The notes: generated by a model from the letters alone, not told the origin. 64,000 nucleotides of DNA from Aminobacter ciceronei (GCF_014138625.1 NZ_JACJHY010000001.1:124001-188000); one strand, 5' to 3'; positions 28,069 through 37,272 are shown, numbered from the stretch's first letter. Made by a program: numbers and translations.

Positions 28069-28995
28069 ATGTCCCAGTCGCTTCCACCTTCAACCGCTGC
28101 ATTGCCGCTGGCCGATCTGCCGGCGCGCGACGTCGCCGTTCGCCACCTCCATCATCCTGGCCGCTGGATAAGCGGTGGCGTCGTGCTTCTGCTGCTCGCC
28201 GTCATCGGCCGTGCCTTTGCCGTCGGGCAGATCCAATGGCCGGTGGTCGGAGAGTTCCTGACGGCAGGCGTCATCGTGACCGGCTTCGGCTGGACTCTGC
28301 TGATCTCCGCAGTAGCATTGGCGCTCGGCGTGGCCCTCGGCTTCGCCTTCGGCATCATGCGGCTGTCGGCAAATCCGATCCTGCGTTTCGCCGCCTGGCT
28401 CTATGTCTGGGTGTTCCGCGGCACGCCGGTGCTGCTGCAGCTGCTCATCTGGTTCAACATCGCTCTGGTCTTCCCGCGCCTCTACATTCCCGGCCTGGTC
28501 GACGCGCGCATGGTCGACGTCGTCACGCCCTTCGTCGCTGCCGTGCTCGGCCTCGGCGTCAACGAAGGTTCCTACCTCACCGAAGTGGTGCGCGGCGGCA
28601 TCGCTTCGGTGGACCGTGGCCAGACCGAAGCCGCCCATACGCTCGGCATGACGCCTGGCCAGACCATGCGTCGCATCATCCTGCCGCAGACGCTGCGGCT
28701 GATCCTGCCGGTCCTTGGCAACAGCGCCATCGGCATGCTGAAGTTCTCCTCGCTCGCCGCCACAATCGCCATGGGCGAGATGCTGAACGCTGCACAGCGT
28801 ATCTACTTCATCAATGGGGCCGTCATCGAGCTGCTGTTCGTCTGCGCCACCTGGTACCTGGCCGGAACCACAGTCCTCTCCATCGGCCAGTATTACCTTG
28901 AACGCCACTTTGGCCGCGATGCCACGGCAGCTGCCGGCCAGCGCAGCTGGTTCAAAGGCTGGACGCGCCGGGCCGTCGCCAGGGGGCAAGCATGA
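28069..28995 (+). CDS. Amino acid-type ABC transporter permease
   Basis: Inner-membrane permease (308 aa) of the HisM/GlnP family. After a long hydrophilic N-terminus it has a first span ([15 protein letters not shown]), then the typical [20 protein letters not shown] and [16 protein letters not shown] segments. The coupling loop reads [24 protein letters not shown]. Only one permease gene is present, so it probably acts as a homodimer. The ATG at 28069 is used; a TTG at 28060 is also in frame. The start is buried in the operator repeats. Its stop overlaps the ATPase start (ATGA). Confidence 0.92.
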   Translation: MSQSLPPSTAALPLADLPARDVAVRHLHHPGRWISGGVVLLLLAVIGRAFAVGQIQWPVVGEFLTAGVIVTGFGWTLLISAVALALGVALGFAFGIMRLSANPILRFAAWLYVWVFRGTPVLLQLLIWFNIALVFPRLYIPGLVDARMVDVVTPFVAAVLGLGVNEGSYLTEVVRGGIASVDRGQTEAAHTLGMTPGQTMRRIILPQTLRLILPVLGNSAIGMLKFSSLAATIAMGEMLNAAQRIYFINGAVIELLFVCATWYLAGTTVLSIGQYYLERHFGRDATAAAGQRSWFKGWTRRAVARGQA

Positions 28996-29756
28996 GTCTC
29001 GCGGTCAAGGCGGTCGGAATCCGCAAGAGTTTCGGCGAACACGAGGTCCTCAAGGGCCTCGACCTGGAAGTCGCCTATGGCGAAGTGCTCTGCATCCTCG
29101 GCCCTTCCGGCAGCGGCAAGAGCACGTTCCTGCGCTGCATCAATCATCTCGAGACACCCAATGGCGGCTATGTCTGGGTCGACGGCGCCATCATGGGCTA
29201 CCGTTACGCCAATGGCGCGCTGCAGGAACTGCCGGTCAAGCACCTGCGCGCCCAGCAAAGCCAGCTCGGCATGGTGTTCCAGCATTTCAACCTGTTCGCC
29301 CACCGCACGGTGCTCGGCAATGTCATCGAAGGGCCGATGGTGGTGCGCGGCCTCAAGCGCGCCGAGGCGGAAAGCCGCGCGATGGAGCTTTTGGAGCAGG
29401 TCGGCATGGCCGGCAAGGCCTCGGCCTATCCTTCCCAGCTTTCCGGCGGCCAGAAGCAGCGCGTGGCAATAGCCAGGGCGCTCGCCATGGAGCCGCGCGT
29501 CATGCTGTTCGACGAGCCGACCAGCGCGCTCGACCCGGAACTGGTCGGTGAAGTGCTGGAGGTGATGCGCACCCTGGCCCGCGGCGGCACCACCATGATC
29601 GTCGTCACCCACGAGATCGGCTTTGCCCGCGAGGTCGCCGACCGCGTCGTGGTGATGATCGACGGCGAAATCCGCGAAATGGGGGTGCCGGGCGACGTGC
29701 TCAGCAACCCTGCCGATCCACGCGTGCGCTCGTTCCTGAGCCGCGTGCTCGCCTGA
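28992..29756 (+). CDS. Amino acid-type ABC transporter ATP-binding protein
   Basis: ATPase (254 aa) of the GlnQ/HisP family. Walker A is GPSGSGKST, the Q-loop [12 protein letters not shown], the signature LSGGQKQR and Walker [15 protein letters not shown], with THEIGFA as H-loop. A short insertion ([17 protein letters not shown]) before the Q-loop is characteristic of HisP-like ATPases. It overlaps the permease by four bases and is followed by the binding protein. Confidence 0.94.
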   Translation: MSLAVKAVGIRKSFGEHEVLKGLDLEVAYGEVLCILGPSGSGKSTFLRCINHLETPNGGYVWVDGAIMGYRYANGALQELPVKHLRAQQSQLGMVFQHFNLFAHRTVLGNVIEGPMVVRGLKRAEAESRAMELLEQVGMAGKASAYPSQLSGGQKQRVAIARALAMEPRVMLFDEPTSALDPELVGEVLEVMRTLARGGTTMIVVTHEIGFAREVADRVVVMIDGEIREMGVPGDVLSNPADPRVRSFLSRVLA

Positions 29757-29788
29757 CCCTTTCAGTCCAACACATGGGAGTACGGACA

Positions 29789-30646
29789 GTGAAGAAAATG
29801 CTACCGATGGTTCTGGGGCTCGCCTCGGCCACGTTTATCAGCCTGGCCGGCGCGGCATACGCCGCCGGCGACGAAAAGCTGGCAGCCGCCCTGCCCGAGG
29901 CCGTGCGCTCGGCCGGCAAGCTCAACGTCACGATCAGCCTTGCCTATCCCCCGATGGAATACAGCGATGCCGGCTCGACCGAACTGAAGGGCTTCGACAT
30001 CGATCTCGCCAAGGCGATTGCCGAACGTCTCGGCCTGACGGCGGAATTCCAGAACGTCGAGTTTCCGCAGCTCATCCCGCAGGTCGTCACCGGCCGTTCG
30101 GACCTGATCATGACGGCGTTTTCCGACAAGGTCGAACGCCAGACCCAGCTCGACTTCATCGACTACTTCAAGACTGGCAACGTCTTCTATTCGAGCGCCG
30201 ATCATCAGGGTGAGATCAAGACCGAGACCGACCTTTGCGGCAAGACGGTCGCCGTAGCAACAGGCACGAGCTGGGTCACCTGGGCCGAAGAGCTCGGCAA
30301 GTCGATCTGCCCGGCGGACAAGCTGATCACCGTCATCCAGATCCCAACCCAGGCCGAGCACATCATGCAGATCCGCCAGGGCCGCGCCCAGGCATCGGTT
30401 ATCGGTCTCGAGGGCCTGCTCGACCTGATGAAGCAGGAGCCGGGCAAGTTCTACCAGATCGGCCAGGTCGGCGACGTCAACCACTACGGCATCGCCTTTG
30501 CCAAGGCGAACGGGCAATTGCGCGATGCCGTCCTGGCCACGCTCGACGCGCTCAAGGCCGACGGAACTTATGCACAGATCCTCGACCGTCACGGCTTGAA
30601 AGAGGCCGGCGTGGAAGCGTTCAAGATAAACGGATCCACCAAGTAA
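29789..30646 (+). CDS. Amino acid-type ABC transporter substrate-binding protein
   Basis: Periplasmic binding protein of about 285 aa, type 3 (SBP_bac_3). It has a Sec signal peptide (MVLGLASATFISLAGAAYAA) and the family core: YPPMEYSDAGSTELKGFDIDLAKAIAERLG, then GRSDLIMTAFSDKVERQTQLDFIDY. A GTG at 29789 (GTG AAG AAA ATG) has GGGAG nine bases upstream and is preferred; an ATG at 29774 is in frame. Relatives bind polar amino acids or opine-like compounds. The downstream BtpA, AllA-like and PfkB genes imply a substrate that is not an ordinary amino acid. Confidence 0.92.
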   Translation: MKKMLPMVLGLASATFISLAGAAYAAGDEKLAAALPEAVRSAGKLNVTISLAYPPMEYSDAGSTELKGFDIDLAKAIAERLGLTAEFQNVEFPQLIPQVVTGRSDLIMTAFSDKVERQTQLDFIDYFKTGNVFYSSADHQGEIKTETDLCGKTVAVATGTSWVTWAEELGKSICPADKLITVIQIPTQAEHIMQIRQGRAQASVIGLEGLLDLMKQEPGKFYQIGQVGDVNHYGIAFAKANGQLRDAVLATLDALKADGTYAQILDRHGLKEAGVEAFKINGSTK

Positions 30647-30668
30647 CGGGACCGCACCGGAGCCGCCC

Positions 30669-31451
30669 TTGACCCAACCTTTCGCACCAGATGCCTCCAT
30701 GACTGGGGAGCGCCCCGATGACAGGCTGTCGCGCTTTCGCCTCGATCCCTATTCGAGCGAACAGCTCTACCGGCAGCTCTACAGGGCGTTGCGCGCCGCC
30801 ATATTGAGCGGCGATTTCTCCGAAGGAGAAGCCATTCCTTCGGAGAACCAGATGCGCGACCAGTTCGGCATCGCCCGGACGACAGTGCGCAATGCGATGG
30901 CGCTTCTGGTGTCGGAAGGACTGGTGCAACAGGTGCGAGGCCGGGGCACGATCGTCTCGCACCGCCCGATCAGCCACAACATCTGGAATTTCGGCAGCTT
31001 CACGGAACTGGCACGTCGGCAAGGCCTGCGACCAGTGACGAAGATGCTGGAGCATCGGGTGGACAACGGCGAGCTCCGTCTGGTGCGCGCCCGCGGCCTT
31101 GCCAATGGCGAGACGATCAACTGGCTGAACGTCGACACGTCCCAGCTCGACCTCGCGCTTTATCCCGGCATCGAGGCCTACGATTTCGCGGCGCAATCGC
31201 TCTACGAGGTTTTGCGCCGCGACTATGACCGCCATCCATTGCGCTCGGAACTGCTGCTCACCGTCGTGCCGCCGTCCGATCAGCTGCGGACGGTTTTCGG
31301 CCCGGCACCTGCGGTGCCTGGCTACCTTTGCGCCAGCGGGGACGTGCTCGATGCCGACGACCGATTGGTCGAACGCACGTCGATCGTCTACTCGCCGGCT
31401 GTCCAGATGAAGTTCGCTACCCGCTGGGGACGCGATACCGCGCCTGCCTGA
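30669..31451 (+). CDS. GntR family regulator, HutC/UTRA subfamily
   Basis: Transcription factor (260 aa). The winged helix is at residues 35-95 (RQLYRALRAAILSGDF, SENQMRDQFGIARTTVRNAMALL, VRGRGTIV), and the C-terminal effector domain of UTRA type extends from about residue 105. The TTG at 30669 has GGAG upstream; an ATG ten codons later is the alternative. It lies inside the operon between the binding protein and the BtpA-like gene. It probably represses the operon through the repeats at 28020-28068 until a pathway intermediate binds. Confidence 0.88.
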   Translation: MTQPFAPDASMTGERPDDRLSRFRLDPYSSEQLYRQLYRALRAAILSGDFSEGEAIPSENQMRDQFGIARTTVRNAMALLVSEGLVQQVRGRGTIVSHRPISHNIWNFGSFTELARRQGLRPVTKMLEHRVDNGELRLVRARGLANGETINWLNVDTSQLDLALYPGIEAYDFAAQSLYEVLRRDYDRHPLRSELLLTVVPPSDQLRTVFGPAPAVPGYLCASGDVLDADDRLVERTSIVYSPAVQMKFATRWGRDTAPA

Positions 31452-31474
31452 GGGCGGCGCGCAGGAGAAGAAGC

Positions 31475-32215
31475 ATGAGCCGCCTCAGTCAGACATTCAC
31501 CACCGTAAAGCCGATCCTCGGCATGCTGCACCTTGCCGGTGACGGCGCTGCTGCAAAACTTGTCCAGGCCGAGGAAGAAGCGCGCATCATGGCGGGCGAA
31601 GGCGTCGACGGGCTGGTGGTGGAGAACTATTTCGGCGAAGCCGATGACGTCGAGCGTGTGCTCGATCGCCTGTGCGGCCTCGACCTTGGCGCGAAGATCG
31701 GCGTCAATGTGTTGCGCGACGATGCGCGTGCCTTTGCGCTGGCCAGGCGCTATCCGGTCGCTTTCATCCAGGTCGACTCCGTCGCCGGCCACTTGCCGCC
31801 GGAAGCCGACGGCCCCTTCGCCACGGGCCTCGCAGAAAGACGGGCAAGCGTTCCCGCGCTGCTGCTCGGCGGCGTGCGCTTCAAATACCAGCCCGTCCTT
31901 TCCGGCCGGCCGGAAGAAGAAGACGTGCGCATCGGTGCATCTCGCTGCGACGGTCTGGTCGTAACATCCGATGCCACCGGGCAGCCGACGGACATGGACA
32001 AGGTGGCTCGCTTCCGTGCCGCCACCGGCGGCACCGTGCCGCTCCTCATCGGTGCAGGGCTCACCGAAGCGAATGCCGCCGAACAACTCGCTGCGGCCGA
32101 CGGCGCAGTGGTCGGCAGCTGGTTCAAGCATGATCACAAGGATACCGGCCGCGTCGAGGCCCCTCACGTTGCGCGCCTGATGCGCGCCGTCCGTTCGCTC
32201 AGGAGCGCTGCATGA
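31475..32215 (+). CDS. BtpA/SgcQ family protein
   Basis: Cytoplasmic TIM-barrel-like protein (246 aa). The start KPILGMLHLAG, the GVDGLVVENYFGE strand, GVNVLRDDA and the C-terminal GAGLTEANAAEQLAAADGAVVGSWFKHD are the hallmarks of the BtpA/SgcQ family. Cyanobacterial BtpA affects photosystem I assembly, and E. coli SgcQ sits in a sugar operon; the enzymatic activity is not settled. The neighbours here are a PfkB kinase and an AllA-like enzyme, which fits a role on a phosphorylated or ribosylated metabolite. AGGAG precedes the ATG at 31475 and the stop overlaps the next start. Confidence 0.88.
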   Translation: MSRLSQTFTTVKPILGMLHLAGDGAAAKLVQAEEEARIMAGEGVDGLVVENYFGEADDVERVLDRLCGLDLGAKIGVNVLRDDARAFALARRYPVAFIQVDSVAGHLPPEADGPFATGLAERRASVPALLLGGVRFKYQPVLSGRPEEEDVRIGASRCDGLVVTSDATGQPTDMDKVARFRAATGGTVPLLIGAGLTEANAAEQLAAADGAVVGSWFKHDHKDTGRVEAPHVARLMRAVRSLRSAA

Positions 32216-32724
32216 GCGTGCCGGACGCAATCGTCGCCCAGCCGGTGACGCCGGAAAATTTTGCCCCCTACGGCAGGGTCTACGATCTCATGGGCGACAC
32301 AGATGCCGCCGTGATCTGGACCGCCGGCGACGGCTGGAACGACGGGTTCACCCGCACGCCGTTGATCGCGGGTGCCGGTCATCTCGGCATCACCCGTGGC
32401 GGCGGCGCGCCATGGTCATGTGCGGCGATGGAACGGCATCCCGGAACGGAGGAAGCGATCTTCTGCGCCGCCGAGCCGGTCATTCTCGCCGTGGCCCCGG
32501 CGTCGGAGGCCAGCGCACCGCACCGCGACGACATCGAGGCCTTCGTCATCGCTCCTGGCCAGGCGGTGGTCATGCACCGCAATGTCTGGCACGACGCCTG
32601 TCGGGGTCTTTCTGGCCCCGCACCCTATTACTGGATGGCGATCTGCGGCCTCGCGGAGAGCCCCTGGGTGCCGGTCGAAGGCGGGCCGCGTCAGGTGCAG
32701 GCTGCGCAAGGACTGCACCCATGA
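32212..32724 (+). CDS. AllA-like ureidoglycolate lyase family protein (short type)
   Basis: Cupin-fold protein of 170 aa. The start VAQPVTPENFAPYGRVYDLMG is the opening of the AllA/ureidoglycolate hydrolase family, and the ME[RH]HPGTEE block and the APGQAVVMHRNVWHDAC strand are the metal-site-like cupin motifs. AllA releases urea from ureidoglycolate to give glyoxylate. Similarity to AllA is clear in architecture but this divergent copy may act on another ureido or hydroxyacyl compound. It overlaps the BtpA-like gene before it and the PfkB kinase after it by four bases each. Confidence 0.8.
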   Translation: MSVPDAIVAQPVTPENFAPYGRVYDLMGDTDAAVIWTAGDGWNDGFTRTPLIAGAGHLGITRGGGAPWSCAAMERHPGTEEAIFCAAEPVILAVAPASEASAPHRDDIEAFVIAPGQAVVMHRNVWHDACRGLSGPAPYYWMAICGLAESPWVPVEGGPRQVQAAQGLHP

Positions 32725-33656
32725 CCACCTTCTTCATCGGCGACGTTGCGCTCGACGAATATTACACTGCCGATCGCTGGCCAGGCCGCGCCGACAAGGG
32801 CATGGTCAGGGAACTTCCGGCCGAGATCGGCGGCTCCATCGCCAATGCCGCCGTCGTGCATGCCGCCCTGGGCGGCGAAACCCAGTTCATTTCACTGCTC
32901 AATGACAGCCCGCTGTCACGGCGCCTGATCGACGACCTCGGGCAGAATGGCGTCGGAGCCGATCATATGCTGATCGATCCCGCAATTGCGGAGTCGCGCA
33001 ACCTGATCTTCCTGATCGACGGCGAGCATGTCGTGCTCACAGTGGAAATGGGCGAGCAGCCAATGTGGTTGGCGCAGGCGACATTGGCGGCCCTGCGCCA
33101 GCCGGGCTTCCTCTACACGACGCTCTACCGCGTCCGCCGGCTTCACGTCCAGACGGAACAGGGCCTGCTCAGGCAGGCAGACCTCGTCGCCGACCTGCGG
33201 CACCATGGCCGCCGCGCCATCTTCGACCTTGATGTCGGTGGCTGTACGCCCGAAGACATGCCTTATCTCACCGGCGCAGCCGTCGTGATCTTTAACCAGG
33301 TCGGCTTCCGCGCCGCCTTCGGCCATGACGACATTTCCCGCATCGGCGACTGGATACGCGATCACCAGATCGGATGGGTCGTGCGCACGCTGGCAGCCGA
33401 TGGCGCCGAGGCACATGACGGCCAAACGCGCCTGCAGGCAGCCGGCTACCCTGTCCAAGTGGTCGATGTGACCGGCGCCGGCGATACGTTTGGCGGCGCG
33501 CTGACCTGGTGCCTGACGCAGGGCCGGCCCTTCGCCGATGCCCTGGATTTCTCCATCGCCGCCGCCTCCCGCTCGGTCACCATCCACGGCCCGCGCGGCG
33601 GCAAGGCCGACGCGGTCGCTGTGCAGACATGGCGCGCGGAAAACCGTCGGCCCTAG
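32721..33656 (+). CDS. PfkB family carbohydrate kinase
   Basis: Ribokinase-type kinase (311 aa) that phosphorylates a sugar, nucleoside or similar hydroxyl compound. It starts with the family strand FFIGDVALDEYYTADRWPGRADKG, has the EIGGSIANAAVVHAALGG glycine motif near residue 37 and the second PfkB signature VVDVTGAGDTFGGAL with the catalytic Asp at GAGD. It is the last gene of the operon from 28069. Together with BtpA it suggests that the imported compound carries or becomes joined to a sugar-like alcohol. Confidence 0.88.
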   Translation: MTTFFIGDVALDEYYTADRWPGRADKGMVRELPAEIGGSIANAAVVHAALGGETQFISLLNDSPLSRRLIDDLGQNGVGADHMLIDPAIAESRNLIFLIDGEHVVLTVEMGEQPMWLAQATLAALRQPGFLYTTLYRVRRLHVQTEQGLLRQADLVADLRHHGRRAIFDLDVGGCTPEDMPYLTGAAVVIFNQVGFRAAFGHDDISRIGDWIRDHQIGWVVRTLAADGAEAHDGQTRLQAAGYPVQVVDVTGAGDTFGGALTWCLTQGRPFADALDFSIAAASRSVTIHGPRGGKADAVAVQTWRAENRRP

Positions 33657-34132
33657 CAATGCGAACGCAAAAGACGCCTCCATGGTGTGACGCTTTCGGG
33701 GCCGCTTGCTGTTGTCCGGATTGCGGCGACCGACAGTGACAGATGCCGTTTGACGACGACCTGTAGCCTTCAAAGGGAGAGCAACGAACGTCAGGCACGG
33801 TCCAGCATTACGGGTTCTGGCTGCAATTCGCCCATCGCCAGGGCGAGTTCGACGTCGCCCGTGCCCACCGCATGGTACTCCAGGTCATCGAGGCCCGGAT
33901 CCAGACCGCCTGGCAGAAAAACCTCCACCTCACCGAGCGGACCTCGCTGGTTGGATGAAAGGCCGGGATGTCAGGCGCAGCATGGTTCTTCGCCGCCCGT
34001 GAACCGCGGCGCCTCGGCACTCCTCGTCATTTCTGTTGCAGGCCGGTGACCATCGCGATGATCCCGTTCTGTCGGTCCGGCCTGTCTCGCGCCCCTCGCG
34101 CGGCAGCGACCTTGCCCGGCCGCACCTCTCAC
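33657..34132. other. Gene-poor gap with an unidentified coding remnant
   Basis: There is no complete gene here. A frame from 33767 to 33958 on the plus strand reads like real protein (HYGFWLQFAHRQGEFDVA, then QTAWQKNLHLTERTSL) and ends in TGA, but it has no plausible start codon or ribosome-binding site. It looks like the surviving C-terminus of a deleted gene whose family I cannot name. The remainder is the shared downstream region of two converging operons; I see no clear terminator hairpin. Confidence 0.4.
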
Positions 34133-34855
34133 CTAGGCCGGCACCACCACGTCACGTCGAGAGCACGAACCGGAGATGTCGCACAGAACGAATTGCGAGA
34201 CGATCTCGCGACCCAGCACCGGGTCGCGAAGTTTCATGCAGAAATTTCGCATGTCGGCGCCAGGGGGGCGCAGTGCCGGTATGGTTCCTGAAAAAAGCAG
34301 GATGCCGCCGGTGTCGAAACTGGCCTGGCAGCGGGCGCGTTCGAGCAATCTGTCCGGCTCCAGCAGCATGTCAAGGCAACCCTGTTGCAGCAACTCGTCA
34401 TTGCTCCAGAGCTCCAGCACCAGCCTGTCCCAATGGAGGATCACCTCGTCCACCGGCCACGCCGTGCCGGCGACGATCTTCTGGCACAGGTTCTTGGATT
34501 TCTCGCCCCATCCGTGCCGTTCGACCGCCAGGTCGAACTGGTCGTTGCCAACCGTGACATAGCGGCGCCCGTTCCAGGAAAGCAGCACGAACTCGACTTC
34601 CGGCCGCGTGTCCAAGCCGACGACATCGACACTCCCCGCCTGTGTCAGAAGGCAGGGCATCGCGCGATAGAATACCGGCAGCTCGGCCGGCACCGGAACG
34701 CCCAGGCGGCGCATCTCCAAGATATGAGCCTCGACATCGGCTCGGTTTCGGCCGGCATAGCCGGCAAGCAACAATTGCTCGGCAGCAATCGAAAGCGCGT
34801 TCCCCGCCGGCGTCTGGAATTTGAGAATGGACAAGCCAGACCTCCGCCGTGACAT
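34133..34855 (-). CDS. DUF2848 family protein
   Basis: Soluble protein (240 aa) of the DUF2848 family, which is distantly like fumarylacetoacetate hydrolases. Recognisable segments are LLLAGYAGRNRADVEAHILEM, VPAELPVFYRAMPCLLTQA, VGNDQFDLAVERHGW with the SKNLCQKIVA strand, ILLFSGTIPAL and MKLRDPVLGREI. No function is established. The ATG at 34855 overlaps the deacetylase stop (TGATG); a TTG at 34834 has GGAGG six bases upstream and may be the true start. It is the last gene of the minus-strand tract, after the AllA and PuuE/PgdA-like genes. Confidence 0.83.
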   Translation of the reverse strand: MSRRRSGLSILKFQTPAGNALSIAAEQLLLAGYAGRNRADVEAHILEMRRLGVPVPAELPVFYRAMPCLLTQAGSVDVVGLDTRPEVEFVLLSWNGRRYVTVGNDQFDLAVERHGWGEKSKNLCQKIVAGTAWPVDEVILHWDRLVLELWSNDELLQQGCLDMLLEPDRLLERARCQASFDTGGILLFSGTIPALRPPGADMRNFCMKLRDPVLGREIVSQFVLCDISGSCSRRDVVVPA

Positions 34856-35763
34856 CAACGCCGCGGCAGGACACGGCCGATCGGCCGCTGGTATTGGGGC
34901 AGAAGCTCCACCATCGGCTCGTGGCGGCCGGCTTCGGTCTCCGCGCGCACATGCGCGGCAATCTCCTCCATCGGTGCAAACCAGACGTCACCCTTTGTGA
35001 CGACCTGCTCCAGGAACTCCCGGAAGACGTGCCAGCGCGACAGCCGCCCGGTCACGAACGGATGCAGGACAGGCACCCATAGCGCACCATATGCGTAGGC
35101 CGCCTCAAACTCGCGCAGATAGAGGTCGAAGCCGTTGCGCGCGCTGCGCACCGGCATCATGTAATTCAGGTCGAACGACTGCACATACTGCGGCCAGTCG
35201 TCGAGCCCCCAATGGCTCGGCAACTCGATGAGCTCACGGCCCGTCTTCCGGCTCTTCAGGATGTAGGGAATGTCGGCGCCCATAAGCGAGGCGTCGTAGC
35301 TGAAGCCGCGCTCCAAAAGCAGATCCAGCGACTGGTTGGAGAAGTTGTAGAGCGGAGCGCGCCAGCCACGCGGCGACTGTCCCGTCGCGCGCCTGATCAC
35401 CTCGATACCGGAGTCGAGCCAATGGGCTTCGTCCTCTGCCGTCTGTTCCAGTGGATTCTCGTGGATGTAGCTGTGGTGGGCGATTTCGTGCCCACCGGCC
35501 AGGATCGTCTCGACGGCCTGCGGATACTGCTCGATGCACCACGCGGGAATGAAGAAGGTCTGCCGGATGCCGAGCTGGCGATAGGTTTCGACGATGCGCG
35601 GCACCGCCACCTGGGGTCCGTAGCGCAGCATCGAGATCGCCGAGACCCTGCGGTCGCCGTCGTTGGGATAGTCGACGTGAATCAGACTGTCAGCGTCCAT
35701 GTCGAACGTCAGGCAGCAGGCACATTTGGCACCGTTGGGCCAGGCAATCTGATTGGAAATCAT
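34855..35763 (-). CDS. Polysaccharide deacetylase family protein, PuuE/PgdA-like (paralog 1)
   Basis: Metal-dependent amidohydrolase (302 aa) of the NodB-homology fold, without signal peptide and so cytoplasmic. The metal site is D in TFDMDADS and H-x3-H in HHSYIHENP; other blocks are RGWRAPLYNFS, DASLMGADIPY and LIELPSHWGLDDWP. These resemble H. pylori PgdA-like proteins and the uricolytic allantoinase PuuE, whose relatives also open cyclic imides. Its position between AllA and DUF2848 favours a small ring or amide substrate over peptidoglycan. A paralog lies at 40763-41653. The start overlaps the AllA stop (ATGA). Confidence 0.85.
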   Translation of the reverse strand: MISNQIAWPNGAKCACCLTFDMDADSLIHVDYPNDGDRRVSAISMLRYGPQVAVPRIVETYRQLGIRQTFFIPAWCIEQYPQAVETILAGGHEIAHHSYIHENPLEQTAEDEAHWLDSGIEVIRRATGQSPRGWRAPLYNFSNQSLDLLLERGFSYDASLMGADIPYILKSRKTGRELIELPSHWGLDDWPQYVQSFDLNYMMPVRSARNGFDLYLREFEAAYAYGALWVPVLHPFVTGRLSRWHVFREFLEQVVTKGDVWFAPMEEIAAHVRAETEAGRHEPMVELLPQYQRPIGRVLPRR

Positions 35764-36326
35764 CGGTTCTGCTCCTGCGAAGATGTTGGCGACAGCGTGG
35801 AAAGGGCGGCCTCGACCGCCCGCATGTCGATGAGGACGTCCCCGCTCAGGAACACTTCCTCGTAGTCCTGGTTGAAATCGGGACCTGGGCCGTCGCGGTC
35901 GACGACGAGAAAATCGCCGCCATCCAGGGCCACCAGCGGGTGATGCCAGGTGGCGCGATGGTAGTTCACCCCCTGGCGCCCGTCGGTGACGAAGGCCCGA
36001 AGCATTTCAGGATCGGGACGGCACTGGGCAGGCGCGACAATGACGACGAAGCGCTGGCCGGCGAGCGGTATGAAAGCCTGGCTCGACAGAGGATGACGTT
36101 CCATCATTTTGACACGCAGCGGCAATCCGGCGTGCAGCACGCGAAAGATGCTGAGCAATGCCGCACCACCTTCCGCACCGCAGTCAGCGACACCAAGACG
36201 GTGAAAGCGATGGGCAGCGCCGCCATTTGTGGGGAAAGACTCCGGGCCGCCGGCGTCGATCACGTCGCCATAGGGTGCGAACCCATCCCGGGAGAGTGGC
36301 TGCACGGGGATGAAGCAGCGGGCCAT
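35760..36326 (-). CDS. allA: Ureidoglycolate lyase
   Basis: AllA-type cupin (188 aa) that splits ureidoglycolate into glyoxylate and urea, the last step of ureide breakdown. Family blocks are IPVQPLSRDGFAPYGDVID, FRVLHAGLPLRVKMMERHPLSSQAFIPL, the APAQCRPDPEMLRAFV strand and GVNYHRATWHHPLVAL. The ATG at 36326 is chosen; the frame is open upstream across the epimerase gene, which is not real coding. It precedes and overlaps the PuuE/PgdA-like gene. It is closer to standard AllA than the 170-aa relative at 32212. Confidence 0.88.
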   Translation of the reverse strand: MARCFIPVQPLSRDGFAPYGDVIDAGGPESFPTNGGAAHRFHRLGVADCGAEGGAALLSIFRVLHAGLPLRVKMMERHPLSSQAFIPLAGQRFVVIVAPAQCRPDPEMLRAFVTDGRQGVNYHRATWHHPLVALDGGDFLVVDRDGPGPDFNQDYEEVFLSGDVLIDMRAVEAALSTLSPTSSQEQNR

Positions 36327-36327
36327 C

Positions 36328-37236
36328 TCAGTACTCGTTCGACCGCAGCCATTCGACATAGGCCGCAAGCCCCTGCTCCAGCGTGTAGCCCGGGGCATAG
36401 CCAAGCGCGCGCCTGGCGGCTGACTGGTCCCAGGGTCCCTGGCGGTCGAGGTGGCAATATCCGGGGCCGATTGCGATATCTGCTTGGGGCAAGAGCTTGC
36501 GGATAAGGCCGACTGCTTCGGAAAGCGTCCAGCAACGATCGCCGAAGACGTTGAACACCGAGCCGTCCGGCTTGTCGGCAAAAGCGGCGAGGATGGCCGC
36601 ACGGCCGACGTCCTCTGCATGGATGAAGTGAAACAGATGGTCGGCGCCGTTCTCCATCCGGAAGGCCTGGCTGCGCAGCACCGGCTTGATGATGTCACGC
36701 AAGATCTGCGGCATCCTGTTGCCGGGTCCATAGACCTCGCTGAAGCGCAGGCACAGCGCCTCGAGCCCATAGAGCTCGTTGTAGATGCGGCTGAAGTGCT
36801 CAACCGCCACCTTGGTGACACCGTACGGAGTGGTCGGCACGGTGGCGGAGCGTTCGTCGATCGGCTCGACGTGATTGCCGTAGACGGTTTCCGACGAGAA
36901 GTTGACCAGTCGCCTGATGCCGGCCAGCCGCATCGCCTCCATCAGGTTGACGGTGCCGTCTATGTTGGCCACGACGGTGGTGACAGGCAGTTCGATCGAC
37001 AAGTCGGGATGCGACATTGCCGCGGTGTGGATGACACGGTCGACCTCATGGCGTTCGATCGTCCTGACAAGGCGCGGAATGTCATAGAGCTCCCCCTGGA
37101 CGGGCGTGATCAGGTCGGTTGCCCACTCGGAGTAGTCGCGGTTGTAGTTGACGACCTTGAAGCCTTGCTCGGCGAGCTGGCGAACAATGATGCGGCCGGT
37201 GTAGCCGAGGCCACCGGTAACCAGAATCGAAGTCAT
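36328..37236 (-). CDS. NAD-dependent epimerase/dehydratase (extended SDR)
   Basis: Rossmann-fold enzyme (302 aa). The NAD-binding motif is VTGGLGYTG near the N-terminus, and the catalytic triad is Ser in FSSETVYG with YGVTK (Tyr and Lys). These are typical of extended SDR epimerases acting on nucleotide sugars or related compounds. It lies one base before the AllA gene in transcription order and after the IclR gene, so it belongs to the catabolic operon rather than to a cell-wall cluster. The substrate is unknown. Confidence 0.88.
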   Translation of the reverse strand: MTSILVTGGLGYTGRIIVRQLAEQGFKVVNYNRDYSEWATDLITPVQGELYDIPRLVRTIERHEVDRVIHTAAMSHPDLSIELPVTTVVANIDGTVNLMEAMRLAGIRRLVNFSSETVYGNHVEPIDERSATVPTTPYGVTKVAVEHFSRIYNELYGLEALCLRFSEVYGPGNRMPQILRDIIKPVLRSQAFRMENGADHLFHFIHAEDVGRAAILAAFADKPDGSVFNVFGDRCWTLSEAVGLIRKLLPQADIAIGPGYCHLDRQGPWDQSAARRALGYAPGYTLEQGLAAYVEWLRSNEY

Positions 37237-37272
37237 GCTCTGTTCCTTGGTTGCAACGGGGATTGTGACGGG

